This document shows, piece by piece, positions 11,156 through 23,421 of a stretch of 64,000 bases of DNA (position 1 is its first letter; each line of letters opens with the position of its first letter). The notes beneath the pieces were generated by a model. That model made no database searches. It had not been told where the DNA came from and saw only the letters and a program-made list of their open reading frames with translations. A program made the position numbers and the translations under genes. This DNA is from Jacaranda mimosifolia (taxonomy: Eukaryota; Streptophyta; Magnoliopsida; Lamiales; Bignoniaceae): contig CM032127.1 of the NCBI GenBank assembly GCA_018894105.1, positions 31,488,369 through 31,552,368 of the forward strand, in the 5' to 3' direction.

Positions 11156-12185
11156 CACTACTAGAAAAAAGGTCTAATGTGACACATTCTAAGTAACACC
11201 TTTATAAAAATGTCACAATAATCTATCTATTGAGACACTTAATAAAAAAGTGTCTCAATAATCAAGTTATTTAAATTTTTACCATGACACTTCCTAAAAA
11301 GTGTCTTATTAACATATTTCATGGAGACACTTTTACAGAAAATGTCACATTTTTATAATTTTATTGCAACTCTTTTTTGAAAGTGTTTTATAAACACTTT
11401 TTCTAAGGAATTTTTTTAAAAATACCATGTTTGAATTTAGTAATTATATGTATGTTACAACACTTATAACATTGTCCCATAATATTTGAAATATTCTAAA
11501 AAATCAAAAAAAAAAAAAAATTATTGGTGCCTTTTTGATAAAAAGAATTGATAACTTCTCAAAAAAAGCTCTGGGTTTTTCTTCATTCTCAAGATACTTC
11601 ACCCCAAATTCCTAACCCAAATCCCCCTAATTCCTACACAAATCTCTTGCCCTTTTCTCACACAAAATCAAACATACCCACCCAAACAACTCTCACACAT
11701 TCATACATATAAACTAAGAAGTTTTTCAGAGGTTTAGTACAATTTTACAGTGAAAGGAGTTCTCATCGGCAGATGACTCCTCGACGGCGACAATTTTGTG
11801 TTTCTGTTATTGAGTACTCCAAGTGAGATTTGTCATTATTTACATATTAAGGATATTACGAATAGTATGAGAGACATTATCTTGTTTGAAATACTTCTGC
11901 GTTGGGTCTCTATTTTTGGCGATTAAAGCACTTAATATATATGGTTTGTTGTGTTTGTGATGTGCTTGTCTATTTAATCCCTATTGTTACATCTATTGGG
12001 ATTGGAATCTTAAATATATATAGCAAAGGAAAAGGCAAGTGATATGTTTTACAACACATTTGTATTAGTTGCTATTGTTCTGTTGGTCTTGGGTGTTATT
12101 ACTCAAAATATATAGTCAAGGTCTTTGATAAGATGCTGGAGTTAGAGAAAATACAAGAGGTGTCATCCAGACTCTCTGCAATTGG
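11156..12185 (+). mobile_element. CACTA (En/Spm) left end, orphan
   Basis: Starts with CACTACTAGAAAAAAGG, the canonical plant CACTA terminus. Repeated subterminal words follow to about 11400: TGTCACAATA, GTGTCTCAATAA, GTGACAC and GACACTT on both strands, as expected for TNPA-type binding sites. A transcript-leader-like stretch follows (11570-11830), but no TnpD or TnpA protein is seen. The sequence is cut at about 12185 by minus-strand Ty3/gypsy DNA, and no matching TTTCTAGTAGTG end was found in the window. The right border given is where gypsy sequence begins. Confidence 0.75.
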
Positions 12186-12189
12186 GATT

Positions 12190-12850
12190 CTAAAATGCTT
12201 GGGTTGCCCTTCTTTGCTTTTGTTGTTTCTCCACCTTCATAGCCATACTCACCAAATCCTCCATCTCCACATAATATTGTAGGTCCACAACATCAGTAAT
12301 TTCTCTATTCAAACCACTAATAAATCTAGCCATTGTCACTTCTGTATCCTCCTCTATGTTGGCCTTAATCATCAACATCTCCATCTTCTTATGGTAGTCC
12401 TCAACTGACCTAGACCCTTGAATGAGTTTTTGTAGTTATTGGTGTATCTCCATGTAATAATAAGATGAAACAAATCTTTTCTTCATAATGCCCTTCATAT
12501 ATGCCCAAGTCTCAATAGGACTCTCACCATTCCTCCTCCTAGACTGCACTAATTGATCCCACCAATCTAATGCATAGTCAGTAAATTCAACTGCTGCTAG
12601 TTTCATTTTCTTTTCTTTAGATTAGTTATGGCAATCAAAGATCTATTCCACCTTTTTCTCCCACACCTATTTCGTCTACTATTCCCAAAAATGTTCTGTG
12701 CCACCTCCCTTCTCTACTCATCCATCTCATCAAGCCTACTATTCAACTTTTGAAATTGACTAGTAAATACCCTGTACATCACCTTCATATCTGGTATCAA
12801 TTGGCTTCCTCATCAGAGGGTTCCTTACCCTCCCTCCTTGGAATAATAGG
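12190..12850 (-). pseudogene. Ty3/gypsy gag (partial)
   Basis: Retrotransposon gag domain: WDQLVQSRRRNGESPIETW, then MKGIMKKRFV, then a 64-residue open stretch from MEMLMIKANIEEDTEVTMAR to the stop at 12190. This is the capsid-like domain that packages the RNA. A stop in the IHQ*LQKL segment near 12435 and loss of everything after gag show it is dead. Confidence 0.8.
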
Positions 12851-13727
12851 ACTCATTTAAAAATCTGCAAGAAGTGTTAGCAAAAATAGCCTCACAAAAA
12901 CACTCCCTAATGTGTTTCACTCAAGTAGATGTGAACCCTTGTGTTTGCACTCAATTCTCGCTTTTGTCTTCTTGATGTGCTCACCTATTTATGCCTTTTA
13001 CCTCTCCTGACCACAATGAATGTTGCACTTCAAAAATCAAACTAATTCAATTCCAATCAAATTCACAAGTAGTATTTATATGAGAGTAGCAATGAAAAAC
13101 CTAAAAAAGAAAGTAAAGCACAAAGTCTAGAGGCAAAGTAAATGTGACCAGCAAGGAAAATAATGTGATGACACACGAGAAACAATGTGTATCATGTGAT
13201 TTTTATGCAAACTAAGTAACAAGAATGCAATATGTTACTTATCTAATGTGAACAGATGCAAATTAGGCTAAAACAAAGAAAAAAAAAACACAAAGAGTGA
13301 ATAAGAACGACAAAACAGAAAGTATGCAAAGAATTCAGTCAATTCTAATGGAAGGCCGATTATGACTCAATTCTAACCCAATTGATGTACAATCAACTCC
13401 AAACAACAGCTAAAAATAGCCAATTTAACTTATGCAATGACAATTTGAAATTTGAAAGCCTAGGTCAAAAACTCCCAAATTGAATCACTCAAGAACCCTA
13501 ACTTTAATTTCTCAAAATTAGAGCAATCTAGGGTGTATATTATGCAAATTCAATATTCTGTGTTCAATTGGCATTCTCCAAGACAGGAATATGCAATAAT
13601 ATTGCAAAAGAATGACAAAACCACAGTCAATCCACGATCTATTTTTTTTTTCTTTTTTTTTCTTTTTTTGCTGGAAACAAAAACAAGATAAATAGGAATT
13701 TATCTCAAGTTGGCTCTAGATACCAAA

Positions 13728-14216
13728 TGATATGGAACCCCAAGGATATAATGATCCCTAAACCCCAAACACCTAATTTGATATTAAACAAACCTTAGAA
13801 TAAAAACCCTTCGTATTGAACCCATAAGGTACTTGATCTTAGAAATGCAAATAGTGGAGAATAAGAATTAGAAATTAAATAAACAATAGAAGGAATTAGT
13901 ACCTTGAAAGAACTTATTCAATTTCTTGATACAACAAGCAACTTCGTATTTTTTCTTGAGAGAAAAACACAAAAAATAAATCAATATTCATAAAAAAACT
14001 GCCATACACATTTTAAAGAGAGTATTTATACTCTTCTTGGAAGCCTTAATTAAAATAAGATATAAACTAAGCCTACGAATAATAATCCAAGCCCAAATCC
14101 AATTAGGAATAAGAGTTTTGACTTGGTCATAGCTTCTTCTTTTCTCTATGAGTCCCACACGTTTGGGTATTCTTTTGGCCTTCTTGGGCCTTTTCAAGCC
14201 TTATACACGAAGCACA
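13728..14216 (-). repeat. Ty3/gypsy LTR (489 bp) with adjacent primer-binding site
   Basis: On the minus strand it runs TGTGCTTCGTG...CATATCA and is followed at once by TTTGGTATCTAGAGCCA (13711-13727), close to the initiator-Met tRNA primer site of plant retrotransposons. It matches the + strand LTR at 26662-27146. Confidence 0.8.
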
Positions 14217-14306
14217 AGGTGATAGGCTGTCCAACTTCATTCTTTTAGCATCTTGACATGCTCTTATCTTCCTTAGCCCAATGGATGCATCTTTTCAACA
14301 AATAAC

Positions 14307-14555
14307 TTAGCCATATTTGCAAAGCCATCTTTCAATCTCTTTGCTTTTGCTCTTGTGATAGGCCCCATCGGCATGTTGCAATCTACATTTGCCCTCCAAT
14401 GCCAAAATAACCAACTTGCCCTCCATTGCCTCCAATGCTAATATCATAAATGCCCTGTACACTACCTTCATATTTGATGTCATATTAGCATCCTCATCAA
14501 AAGGTTCCTTACCCTCTATCCTTGGAAAAATATTACTTATTTCAACAACCTGCAA
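14307..14555 (-). pseudogene. Deletion-fused gag start and pol end
   Basis: 82-aa ORF. It begins with the leader-proximal gag start (MQVVEISNIFPRIEGKEPFD, as at 28120 on +). After about residue 38 it continues with the polyprotein tail region that at 26440-26520 (+) precedes the ITRAKSKR motif. A large internal deletion therefore removed almost all of gag and pol. No function expected. Confidence 0.65.
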
Positions 14556-15416
14556 GAAATGTTAGCAAAATAGCCTCACAAAAATACTCTCTCACGTGTT
14601 CACTTAAGTAGATGTGAACCCTTGTTTGCATTTAATTTTGGCTTTTACCCTTTATATGCTCACTTTTTTTATGCCTTTTACCTCTCTTGACCTCTTTGAG
14701 TGTTCCACTTCAAAAACAAATTAATTCAATTCAAAGTAAACTCACAAGTAGTATTTATACATGGAAAGTAATGAAAAACCAAACAAAAAATGCAAAGCGC
14801 AAAGTCTGGAGGCAAAGTAAACATGGTCAGCAAGGAAAATAATGCGATGACACACGAGAATGTGTATCATGTTTTTTTTTATGCAAACTAAGTAACAAGA
14901 ATGCAATATGTTACTTATCTAATGTGAACAGATGCAAACTAGGCTAAAACAAACAAAGAAGACACAAAGAATCAATAAAAATGAAAAAAAATAGAAAGTA
15001 TGCAAAAGAATTCATTTAATCCCAATGGTAGGCCAATTATGACTCAATTCTAACCGAATTGATAAATAATTGGCTCCAAATGACAATTAAAACAACTAAT
15101 TTCATTTAACTAATCCTAATTTGGAATTAGAAAGCCTAGGTTAAACTCCCAAATTAAATCACTCAAGGAACCCTAACTTTAATTTCTCAAAATTAGAGCA
15201 ATCTAGAGTGTCAATTCTGTAAATTCAACTTTTGGTGTTCAATTGGCATTGTCCGAGACAGGAATATGCACAAAATTGTAAAAGAATTACAAAATCCATC
15301 GTCAATTCATGATCATTTTTTCTTTTATTTTTTTGTGAATTTATTTATTATTCTTTTTTGCTGGAAACAAGCACAAGATAAATAAGAATTTATCTTAGTT
15401 GACTCTGGATACCAAA

Positions 15417-15598
15417 TGATGTGGAACCTTAAGTATATAATGATTCTGAAAGCCCAAACACACAAATTGATATTGAACAAACCCTTGAATAAAAATCCTC
15501 CCTATTGAATGATGCAAATAATTAGGAATAAAAAAAAATTAAAACAGAATAAACACTAGAAGTAATTAGTACCTTGAAAGAACCTATTCAATATTTAG
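15417..15598 (-). repeat. Truncated Ty3/gypsy LTR
   Basis: Only the 3' part of the LTR remains, with the adjacent primer site (near 15399-15416, reverse complement TTTGGTATCCAGAGTC). It is homologous to the ends of the LTRs at 13728-14216 and 26662-27146. Confidence 0.75.
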
Positions 15599-16015
15599 AA
15601 AATAATCCTCATTCTCCAAAACACATATAAATGTAGCATATTTTTATATTTCACTAATTTTAAGAATTAGATAATGTTATTTTGCACTATCTTAAATGTA
15701 ATATAAAACACATTATGTAAGTAAATCATATAGTTTATTAATAATTTTATAAATAAATCTATCAATAATAAAACCACGTCGTCATTTGTTATCTATAATT
15801 ATATGATTTTATTTCTACAACAACTTATGTTTAGATAGGAAAAAATTAATTAATTAGTCAATAATTTTATTAATCATATTTTACAATAGTTCGAGTTTTA
15901 TTTGAATTATTAACCTTATCCCATTAATTGATTTCTAAATTCTAGTAATTCTAAAAAAATGTCCAATCGTATTCCATATGAAATGTTAGCTAAAATATAT
16001 GATTTATTAATAAAC
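15599..16015. other. AT-rich flank, no gene seen
   Basis: Short AT-rich stretch between two gypsy insertions. It looks like the older target DNA of the Tat element, continuing at 26361. Confidence 0.5.
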
Positions 16016-16020
16016 TCCAT

Positions 16021-16716
16021 TGATGATGTAATGTTTGATGAGATAGGTTCCTTAATTTCGACCTGATGGTTCAAATCGACCAGAGAGATAGGTCAAGGAT
16101 ATGAGGTGCAGGTCGAATCCTGCAACTAGTGAACAAACGTCAGGCTAGTCATGAGGGTCCCCAGCTAAGACCCTCTGATGCTTCAGTCAATATTCAACCT
16201 GAGGATAATTTGGTAGAATAACAACTTAGAATGTCTTGAGAACGTACCTATGTCTCTCAGAGGAGGGTATCTATAGTGCTTGGCAAGAAATGGAAAAGAC
16301 AATCTTCACCCTGACATAAGTTAGATCTTCTATTCCTTGGGTAGGGGCAATTTAGGTCTTTTTGACCTATCTTAACGTCATGTTTATAACCGACCAGCCA
16401 TAAGGGGCACCATTTTCGCCATTAATGTGGAGGTGATATACTGTTAAGACCATTAAATGCAGATATAAGGGTAGTTCGATTACATTTAATGCGGATGTGA
16501 TGGCTGGCATATGTTGCCATTAATGCTCTTACTGCTAGGCAGCCACCTCACCATCTGCATATTTCAACCTCGTATGGTCGGGAGGAATCGACCTCTAAGG
16601 TCATCTAAACTTCCAAAAGCATCGACGAGGGTGACCTGCCTGGTCCTAGGACTTAATTTGTTTGGGCTTGATACTGGGCCGACGCTTTTATTAGGCTTGT
16701 AGGCTTACCCATATCA
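16021..16716 (-). repeat. Tat element 3' LTR
   Basis: Starts TGATGATGTAATG and ends CATATCA on +. The bases just inside (16717-16735) read on the minus strand as a purine-rich AGTGGGGGAGACTTA, the polypurine tract. Pairs with 25679-26355. Confidence 0.85.
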
Positions 16717-17152
16717 TAAGTCTCCCCCACTTCGTAGTCTAACTGACCTTGTGGAGGTCAGAATGAGGAGTAGCACATTTCATTGCTTTACTATCGACCA
16801 GAATCTCAGAGACATGAATCATTTTTTAATCTTGATCGAGGTTTTGGAGGCAAGAAATGTTTTATGGGGGGTTATGCTAGTGTTTGTGTAGTGATGACCA
16901 ATGGTTGTGCATTAATTTGCTAGTAGTTGGTCAATTTAATCGTTGGTGTGATGGACCCGATTTATAAATACTCATTTTTATTGCCCATTTACTAATTTTA
17001 TGGCATCTTTGAGAGGTTGAGTTTTGGAGAATTTTGGTCGAGTTTCAGAGTTCTGCAATTCTTAGTTTTTGTGTGTATCTTGTGTAAGTCTCCTTGTCCA
17101 CTTACTTATCTCATTTGTTCCACTTTTCATTCTTCTATTTTTGTTTATAGTA

Positions 17153-19658
17153 ATGGCTAAGATTATCGATAAGGGTAGAGTTGAGAGTTCTGACTCCAAT
17201 GCAACTCAGTCGTTAAATGCTGAGACTTCGAGCGACGGGTTAGGTTCTTTTAGTGGCCTGAGGAAGTGGATATCGTTAGGATGGCATTGGATGTTGATGA
17301 GGGTGTTGGGCCTTCCAGTCTTATTATCGATAAGGCTAGTGTTTCTATGCCTGTGATCGACGAGGCGAGCCCTTGGTCAGCCTCCCCGATTGAGGGATAG
17401 GCTATTTACAACAGCCCATTATAGAAAATCATATATCTGAGGTGATCGTAAATGATTTGATGTCATTAGGTCAAAGTATTATATTCCCGAGGAATTTGAA
17501 CTAATTAGGCCTGGGGGAGGGGGATAGGATTCATACACCTCCTTAAGGGTGTGTGGCTGTCTTTGAGGATGCGCTAAAATATGGGCTTAGATTTCCTTTA
17601 TCTTAGCCCACAATAGACCGATTAAGAGGTCTCCATCTTTGCATAACCCAATTATGGCCCCATTGTTTTTCCTATACAATTTTATTGTCTTGATGATGAT
17701 TCGTGACCAGCCTTCTTCTTGGGCCAACTTTAGCAATCTTTTTCATCTTCTAGTATCTCAGAAGTCATGGAGTACTAGAGAGTCGGGATTTTACTGCCTA
17801 ACTGCTTGACCTTGAAGGAAAATTTTTGTGACCTCATTTTCTTCCCATGGTCAAACCTGGAAGAAGAGGTATTTCTATGTCTGAGCCTTCAGTAGGGTCA
17901 ATAAGAATATCCCTTGGGAATGGTGGATGGGTAAGGTCAAGATGAACAATGATGAGAACTTGACCTGGAACAATACTTTCATTCGAGATCTGCTCAAGTT
18001 TGGAGAAATAGATGCATCTAAATTCATTAGGGAGCGGAACTTGGTTTTGGCAGGATTATCGACAGCCCCTTTGAGATTGTACGCTAACCCATGCTTAGGT
18101 AGAACTGACTTATCTGACCTCTTATTGGTATGCATTACATGTTATAGTTTTTGATCGAGATGATATATGTTCTTGCAGGTCAATCTGACATAAATCGAGC
18201 CCGATAAATAGCGATGAATAGGCAATAGAGGGCTTTAGAGCATTTCACAGCTGCCGCTATTCATCGAGAGTGGCATCCCAAGCTATGGGAGCTAAACTAG
18301 AGCCCTTCTCTACTCCACATCCTGCCATTTCGAGTGCAAGAGTGATGGTTAGTCGAGCCCCCTAACCTAAGAGGAAGATCATGGAGGTAGAGGGTATAGG
18401 TGTCCCCAAGAAATCTGCAGTTGATAAGGGGAAGAAAAAGTTGTTGAACCTGACGCGACTACTTATGAGTGGGACTCTCTTTGAGGAGTAGTTGTGAAAT
18501 TTGCCTTTATTCCCGAGCCCCATTTTGGTCTAAAAGTGGGGGTATCAAATACTACAACTATGATGGGAGCTGGCCCGACGGCTGTAACGCCCTCAACAAT
18601 TCTTGCAACTAGCTAATCTGTTCCAAAAAGATCAGGTTGAGATGTTTAACCACAAACAAGTTGACACCCTGAAGGCATTTCCATACCATGCTAGCATGGT
18701 AAAGTTACACATTGAGCGAGCTGTATAATTTTGAGTGTAGTTAATTATTGGAATTAGTTGTTTCCTAATATATCTCTTTTTGCTTGTAGGTTAGGCAATA
18801 AGGGTATAACCTCCATCAGTGGTTCGAGCTGCGCAAAACTACCCGGTAAAGGTTGGAAAAGAAATGTGATAAGTTGGAGAAGGAGTAGAATGATTTGACC
18901 AAGACTAAGGTCGAATCTTTGGAGTTGAGGATCGCAAAGCTGACTCAACAGCTCAGGGAGAATGATGCTGAGCTCTTAGCTATTGTTGAAGGAGATAGTC
19001 AACTATAAGAGCAGTTGAAGAAGTCGATGTCCAAGATCCAACAAGCTTCTTTATCAAGTTAGGCCCAAGGGTATGAGAGTTGCCTTCGTTATGCTAGGGT
19101 CAAGTTTTTCAAAGTGTTGCCCAACATCCGAAAGGAGGCCGTTTAGCAGTTTATGTTAAGTTTAGCATTTACTAATGCTAGTTAACATTTATAATTAACA
19201 ACACCAATGAGGTATTTGATAGAGCGGTGAAATAGCTTAAGTTCCTTGGGTATGAGATTCAAGCAGAAGATAAAGCTCGTCTCAATATTCTGAAGAATGA
19301 GCGCCTCGAGGATTTTGATGGTAATGCTTCCATTAAAGAGGTTGAAGCTCTGCCACATCCTAAGGCTGTTGAAGGAGGGAAGGAGTTTTCTTTCGTTAGT
19401 ACCTTTGCCCTAGAGATCAAGAATAATGAGGTGGATGTGGCACAATTCTTCCCTGCTGTTGAACGCCCCTTCTTAATAGATAAGGTTGGCCCTTCTCATC
19501 CCACGAGGGTTCTCTTTTCTGGGCCTGAGCAAGAGGTTGGAGGCCTGCCTCTGGATGTTGGCATCGACATAACAGATGAGCTTGATAAAGCTATCGACGA
19601 GGTTGCTGCAAAAGTTGTTGCTCAGGGGAGTCGAGGAGATGGCACTAATTCTAGCTAG
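17153..19658 (+). pseudogene. Antisense ORF of Tat element, gypsy-type 'transposase 28' domain (broken)
   Basis: Coding-like sequence on the strand opposite to gag-pol. It starts MAKIIDKGRVESSDSN. The segment HTPP*GCVAVFEDALKYGL and, after frame changes, WKKRYFYV resemble the plant domain catalogued as a putative gypsy-type transposon protein. Later, MGKVKMNNDENLTWNNTFIR is followed by FGEIDASKFI (17927-18060). A coiled-coil stretch lies at about 18850-19060 (KVESLELRIAKLTQQL). The tail reads FFPAVERPFLIDKVGPSHPT up to the stop at 19656. At least six stops or frameshifts break it. The role of such antisense ORFs in Tat elements is unknown. Confidence 0.65.
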
Positions 19659-20239
19659 AAAAGTTCTTTATTTTTTTTTTAATTATCTTTGTATGATGTG
19701 AAGCCCAAATGGGCATTTGAATAACGTTCATTTTCATTTTCAACCGTATGTTGGATATTCTGGAAATTCTAATGTCAATTACGACCATGTTTTTGTCGAT
19801 TTCATGTATCTTTGCGAATTATATTATTATATTATGTCTATATCATGTCACTTTCATTCGTCTAGAGGTCAGTTTAGATTTTTATTTCTAATTTCTTGTA
19901 AATTGACAATGAGGTTGACTTTCACTATTAATAATCTGGTCAGAAACCATGTTGATCATGTGATTGTGGGGTCACCTTTTATTTTCCTTGGTAATTGGTT
20001 AGAAACCAACTTAATCGTACGACTGCGGGGTCAAATTTTAATTTCTTTGATAATTAGTTTAGAAATGAACTTAACCATGCGACTGCGAGGTTGGTAAAAT
20101 TATATGCATTGGAAAGGCTCATTCTCATTATACGATTGAGAATTACAACCTTGCAGTTTTCCTGAAAAAGCTTAGATCTCGTATGGCCTAGCATGGCGAG
20201 ATGAGATTACAGGAACCCGATTTACACATAAAACATTTT

Positions 20240-21500
20240 CATTCCATGGTCAGGGGAGCTCGTTTCCACTCATACCCGTTGGTCGATAGGAGTTGTGCTT
20301 CGCTACTTTCACTACTAAGTAAGGGCCTTCCCATTTTGGGTCGAGTTTCCCGACACTTTTTGAGACTTTGACCTTTTTGAGCACCAAATTTCCCACTTCG
20401 AAACATCATGGTTTAACATTTTTGTCATAGTGTTTGGCTATGATTGACCTGTACCTTTGCATTTTTGTGAATGCTTGTTGTCGTAGCCCGTCGTTTATCT
20501 TGAGGTCGAATTATTTTTTTGCTTCATTCTTGATCAGATTGTCTTTTTGCTTCATTCTTGATCAGATTATAATGAATTACCCAAGCTATATTTTGGATTA
20601 ATTCTGCTAGGACAACTGCTTCTAATCCATTGACGAGGCTATAGAGGCTTTATCCCATGGATATTCTTGGAGTGGTTCTATAAGCCCAAAAGTACACCTG
20701 GGAGGTCATCTACCCAGTTACCTTTAGATCCTTCTAAGCGAGTTTTGACATGGTCCAGGATTGTTCTGTTAGTGACCTCCATTTGACCATTCACTTGCGG
20801 GTTTCCTACCGAAATAAAGTGTTGTTTGATTCCTAGGCTTTTGCACTAATCTCTTGTTCTCTTGCTCTGGAATTGAGTGCCATTGTTGGATATGAGCACT
20901 TTCGGGATATCAAAACAATAGATGATGTTTTTCTCTATAAGAAACTCATTATCGTTGCATTTGTTATCTTTAGTACGGCTTCCGCCTCGACCTACTTAGT
21001 GAAATACTCTACCGCGACTAGCATGTCCTTTCTTTAGCCCATGGCTTTTGGGAAAGATCCCCCATTATCAATCCCCTACTGGTCGAAAAGCCAAGTGAGT
21101 TGAACCAGGATGAGGGTTGTAGCTGGTTGATGAGAGATATTGGCATGCACTTGGCAAGATGGACACTTTCGAGCAATGTTGATCACGTCTTTGAGCAAAG
21201 TTGGCTAAAAGTAGCCATACCTAATGACTTTGTGGGCTAGCGCCCATCCCCCAAAGTACTTTCTACTTATACCAGAGTGGATCTCCAGTAGGACCTCGTG
21301 TGCTTGTTTTGGTGTTAAGCATCTCAATGGTGGACCAGAGATGGATCTCTTATACAACTGGTCAAACTCATCGAGAGCAAACTTGGCTACTTGTGCCCTT
21401 AATCTCTTGGCCTTTACTTTGTCTTGTGGTAATTTTCATTCCTTGAGGTAAGATTTTATTTCATCCTGCCAACTAGGGCTTGTCTCATCGATAGCTAAGC
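20240..21500 (-). pseudogene. Tat integrase (broken, catalytic residues lost)
   Basis: Zinc-binding N-terminus: GGWALAHKVIRYGYFWP followed by CPSCQ near 21130-21240. Core: MLVAVEYFTK* near 21000, where the family usually has DYFTKW, so the first catalytic Asp reads Glu and the Trp is a stop. Then ISNNGTQF near 20900 (usual ISDNGTQF; Asp to Asn), and GQMEVTN near 20790, which keeps the Glu. Several frameshifts. It would have inserted the cDNA into the genome; it cannot now. Confidence 0.8.
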
Positions 21501-21559
21501 TCTGACTTTAGTAGAGGTTGCTTATAGTGGGCTTATGTGAGACCAAAAAGGTTATGGTT

Positions 21560-21910
21560 ATTTCTCTGGTGCCTTTGGTCGAGCTGGCAAATTTAGACAG
21601 CACGTCTGCTTTATCATTTTCCGACCTGGGTACCTAGTTGAGTGTAAATTTCTTGAATCGTCTTTCCAGCCTTCTAACTTCTACTAGGTATGTATTCATG
21701 GTTATTTCTTTCACTTCAAAATTTCCTTCAAATTGTTCCGCGACTAATTGCGAGTCTGTGATAGTTGCTAAACACTCGACCCCATATCGAGAGCCATCTT
21801 CGTACCGGTAATAAGGGCTTCATATTTTACCTCGTTGTTCGTGACTGGGTAGTCGAGTTTGATGGCAAAATGATATTCTTTAGCTTGAGCACAAGGAAAA
21901 TTTTACTTTT
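21560..21910 (-). pseudogene. Second RNase H domain of Tat element
   Basis: Reads FAIKLDYPVTNNEVKYEALI, then after a frame change ITDSQLVAEQFEGNFEVKEI, then VPRSENDKADVLSKFAS. The order YEAL, DSQL, NDKADVLS matches the additional, plant-type RNase H found downstream of the classical one in Tat retrotransposons. Interrupted by stops and frameshifts. Confidence 0.75.
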
Positions 21911-22071
21911 GGAGGATGTGGCCAACCATTGACATGCAAGGACCAAACTGGCTGTTGCTGTTCGACCCCATTAGGGAGGTTGATACGCTCTGCTGTGAAA
22001 TCTGCCAATAATTGGGCTTTTATAGCTGTTCATGGCTGAAACTTGAAGTTGAATTCTCCTATTTCGATGGC

Positions 22072-22350
22072 CTATTTGGTCAGTCTTCCATATATGTCTG
22101 GCTTGGATAGTACTAACTTCAAGGGTTGGTTTGTCATGATAATAATAGCATGTGATAGGGAATAAGGTCTTAGCTTTCTTTTTGCTTTAATCAAGGCGCG
22201 AGCAAAGTTTTCAATCTCTAGATAGTTGTGCTCTGGGCCTTGCAGGGCTTTGCTGGTGTAGTATATTGGGCTGTGCAACCCTTGCTGAGGGGATACCAAG
22301 ACTGAACTAACAGCTGCTACAAAAACTGCCAAGCATAGTTGCAAGACCTT
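22072..22350 (-). pseudogene. Tat RNase H (first domain, fragment)
   Basis: 90 residues open: LCLAVFVAAVSSVLV, IYYTSKALQGPEHNYLEIE, then LRPYSLSHAIIIMTNQPL. This is the RNase H module joined to the Ty3/gypsy RT, which degrades RNA in RNA-DNA hybrids. It follows the RT thumb region directly on the minus strand. Confidence 0.8.
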
Positions 22351-23400
22351 TCCGACCGTAGCGAATGGGTGGTCAGATATTACTTTAGGTTGGTCAGGGT
22401 CTGCTCACATTTTTCTGTCTACTGAAACTTCATCGCATTCCTAAGGATCTTGAAAAATGCTAAGCTTTTATCTGCCAATCGGGCAATAAATCGCCCTAGA
22501 ACAATGATCCTTCCAACTAGTTTCTTGATGTCTCTTATTGTCTTGGGAGGTGAAATGTCTTGTATTGCATGTATCTTTTGTGGATTAGCTTCAATGCCTA
22601 TGTGGCTAATCATATAGCCTAAAAACTATCCACATTGTACTCCAAATATGCATTTGTTGGGATTAAGTTTCATGCCAAAAGCCCATAATATTGAAATTAT
22701 GTGGTTGAGATCAGATAAATGGTTTGATTCATTTTCTGTCTTAATAATCATATTGTCCCATATAGACCTCCATGGATCAACCAATCTTGTTCTTGAACAT
22801 AAAGTTTATAGTTTTTGGTAAGTGGCCCCACATTCATTAAGCCCAATGACATGACCTGGAAAGACTATAAGCCATCTGGGACCACAAAGGCAGTTTTGTC
22901 CCTATCTTCGAGAGCCATGAAGATTTGATATTATCCTTGGAAATCATCCATCATGGTTAAGAGGTCGTAACCTACTATTGAATTAACTAGTAAATCTATT
23001 CGAGATAGTGGGTAAAGGTCTTTAGGGCATGTTTTATTCATATAAGTGAAATCATTACACAATTTTCATTTACCCTCATTCTCAGGGATAAGGATTACAA
23101 AACACAACCAACTAGGACATTGAATTTCTACTATGTAGCTCGCCTTTAAAAGTTTGTTCACCTCTTCATCGATAATCTGGCATCCCCCAGCATTGAACGC
23201 CCTAATTTTTCTGTTTGACTGGTTTGAAGGAAGGATCCACGTTAAGCTAATGGATAATAACCTGGGGGTCGTTTCCTTAGAGGTTAGCTGCTTTCCAAAT
23301 GAAGTCTTGTCCGAATTCCTAGGTCCAGTTCTAATATTTTAAATTCCTCAACTGGCTCGACCCTAGTCTCTTCTCTCTTTCTCTTCTTATTTGTCTATCC
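22351..23400 (-). pseudogene. Tat reverse transcriptase (broken)
   Basis: Recognisable RT blocks: MNKTCPKDLYPLSRIDLLVN and DDFQGYYQIFMALEDRDKTA (near 22890-23050), MSLGLMNVGP, LSDLNHIISILWAFGMKLNP (near 22660-22730), and ISHIGIEANPQKIHAIQDI (22560-22613). The YVDD catalytic box is replaced by frameshifted sequence (reading VYMGQYD) near 22755, and there are several stops. It would have copied element RNA into DNA. Confidence 0.82.
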
Positions 23401-23421
23401 CTTCCTCCTCGGGTTCCATTA

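Larger units (their letters stand above)
12190..15598 (-). mobile_element. Ty3/gypsy fragments in tandem, sharing an LTR
   Basis: Read on the minus strand: truncated LTR (15598-15417), primer-binding site, leader, a gag-start/pol-end fusion ORF (14555-14307), complete LTR (14216-13728), primer-binding site, leader, then gag (12850-12190), where it is cut. The leader sequences of the two units are near copies (12840-13690 and 14530-15380). The arrangement LTR-internal-LTR-internal implies a tandem array or unequal recombination, not one simple insertion. The same family recurs in opposite orientation at 26440-28331. Confidence 0.8.

Noticed and set aside
21224..21451. 75-codon + strand ORF
   Set aside because: Complement of the Tat integrase zinc-binding region.
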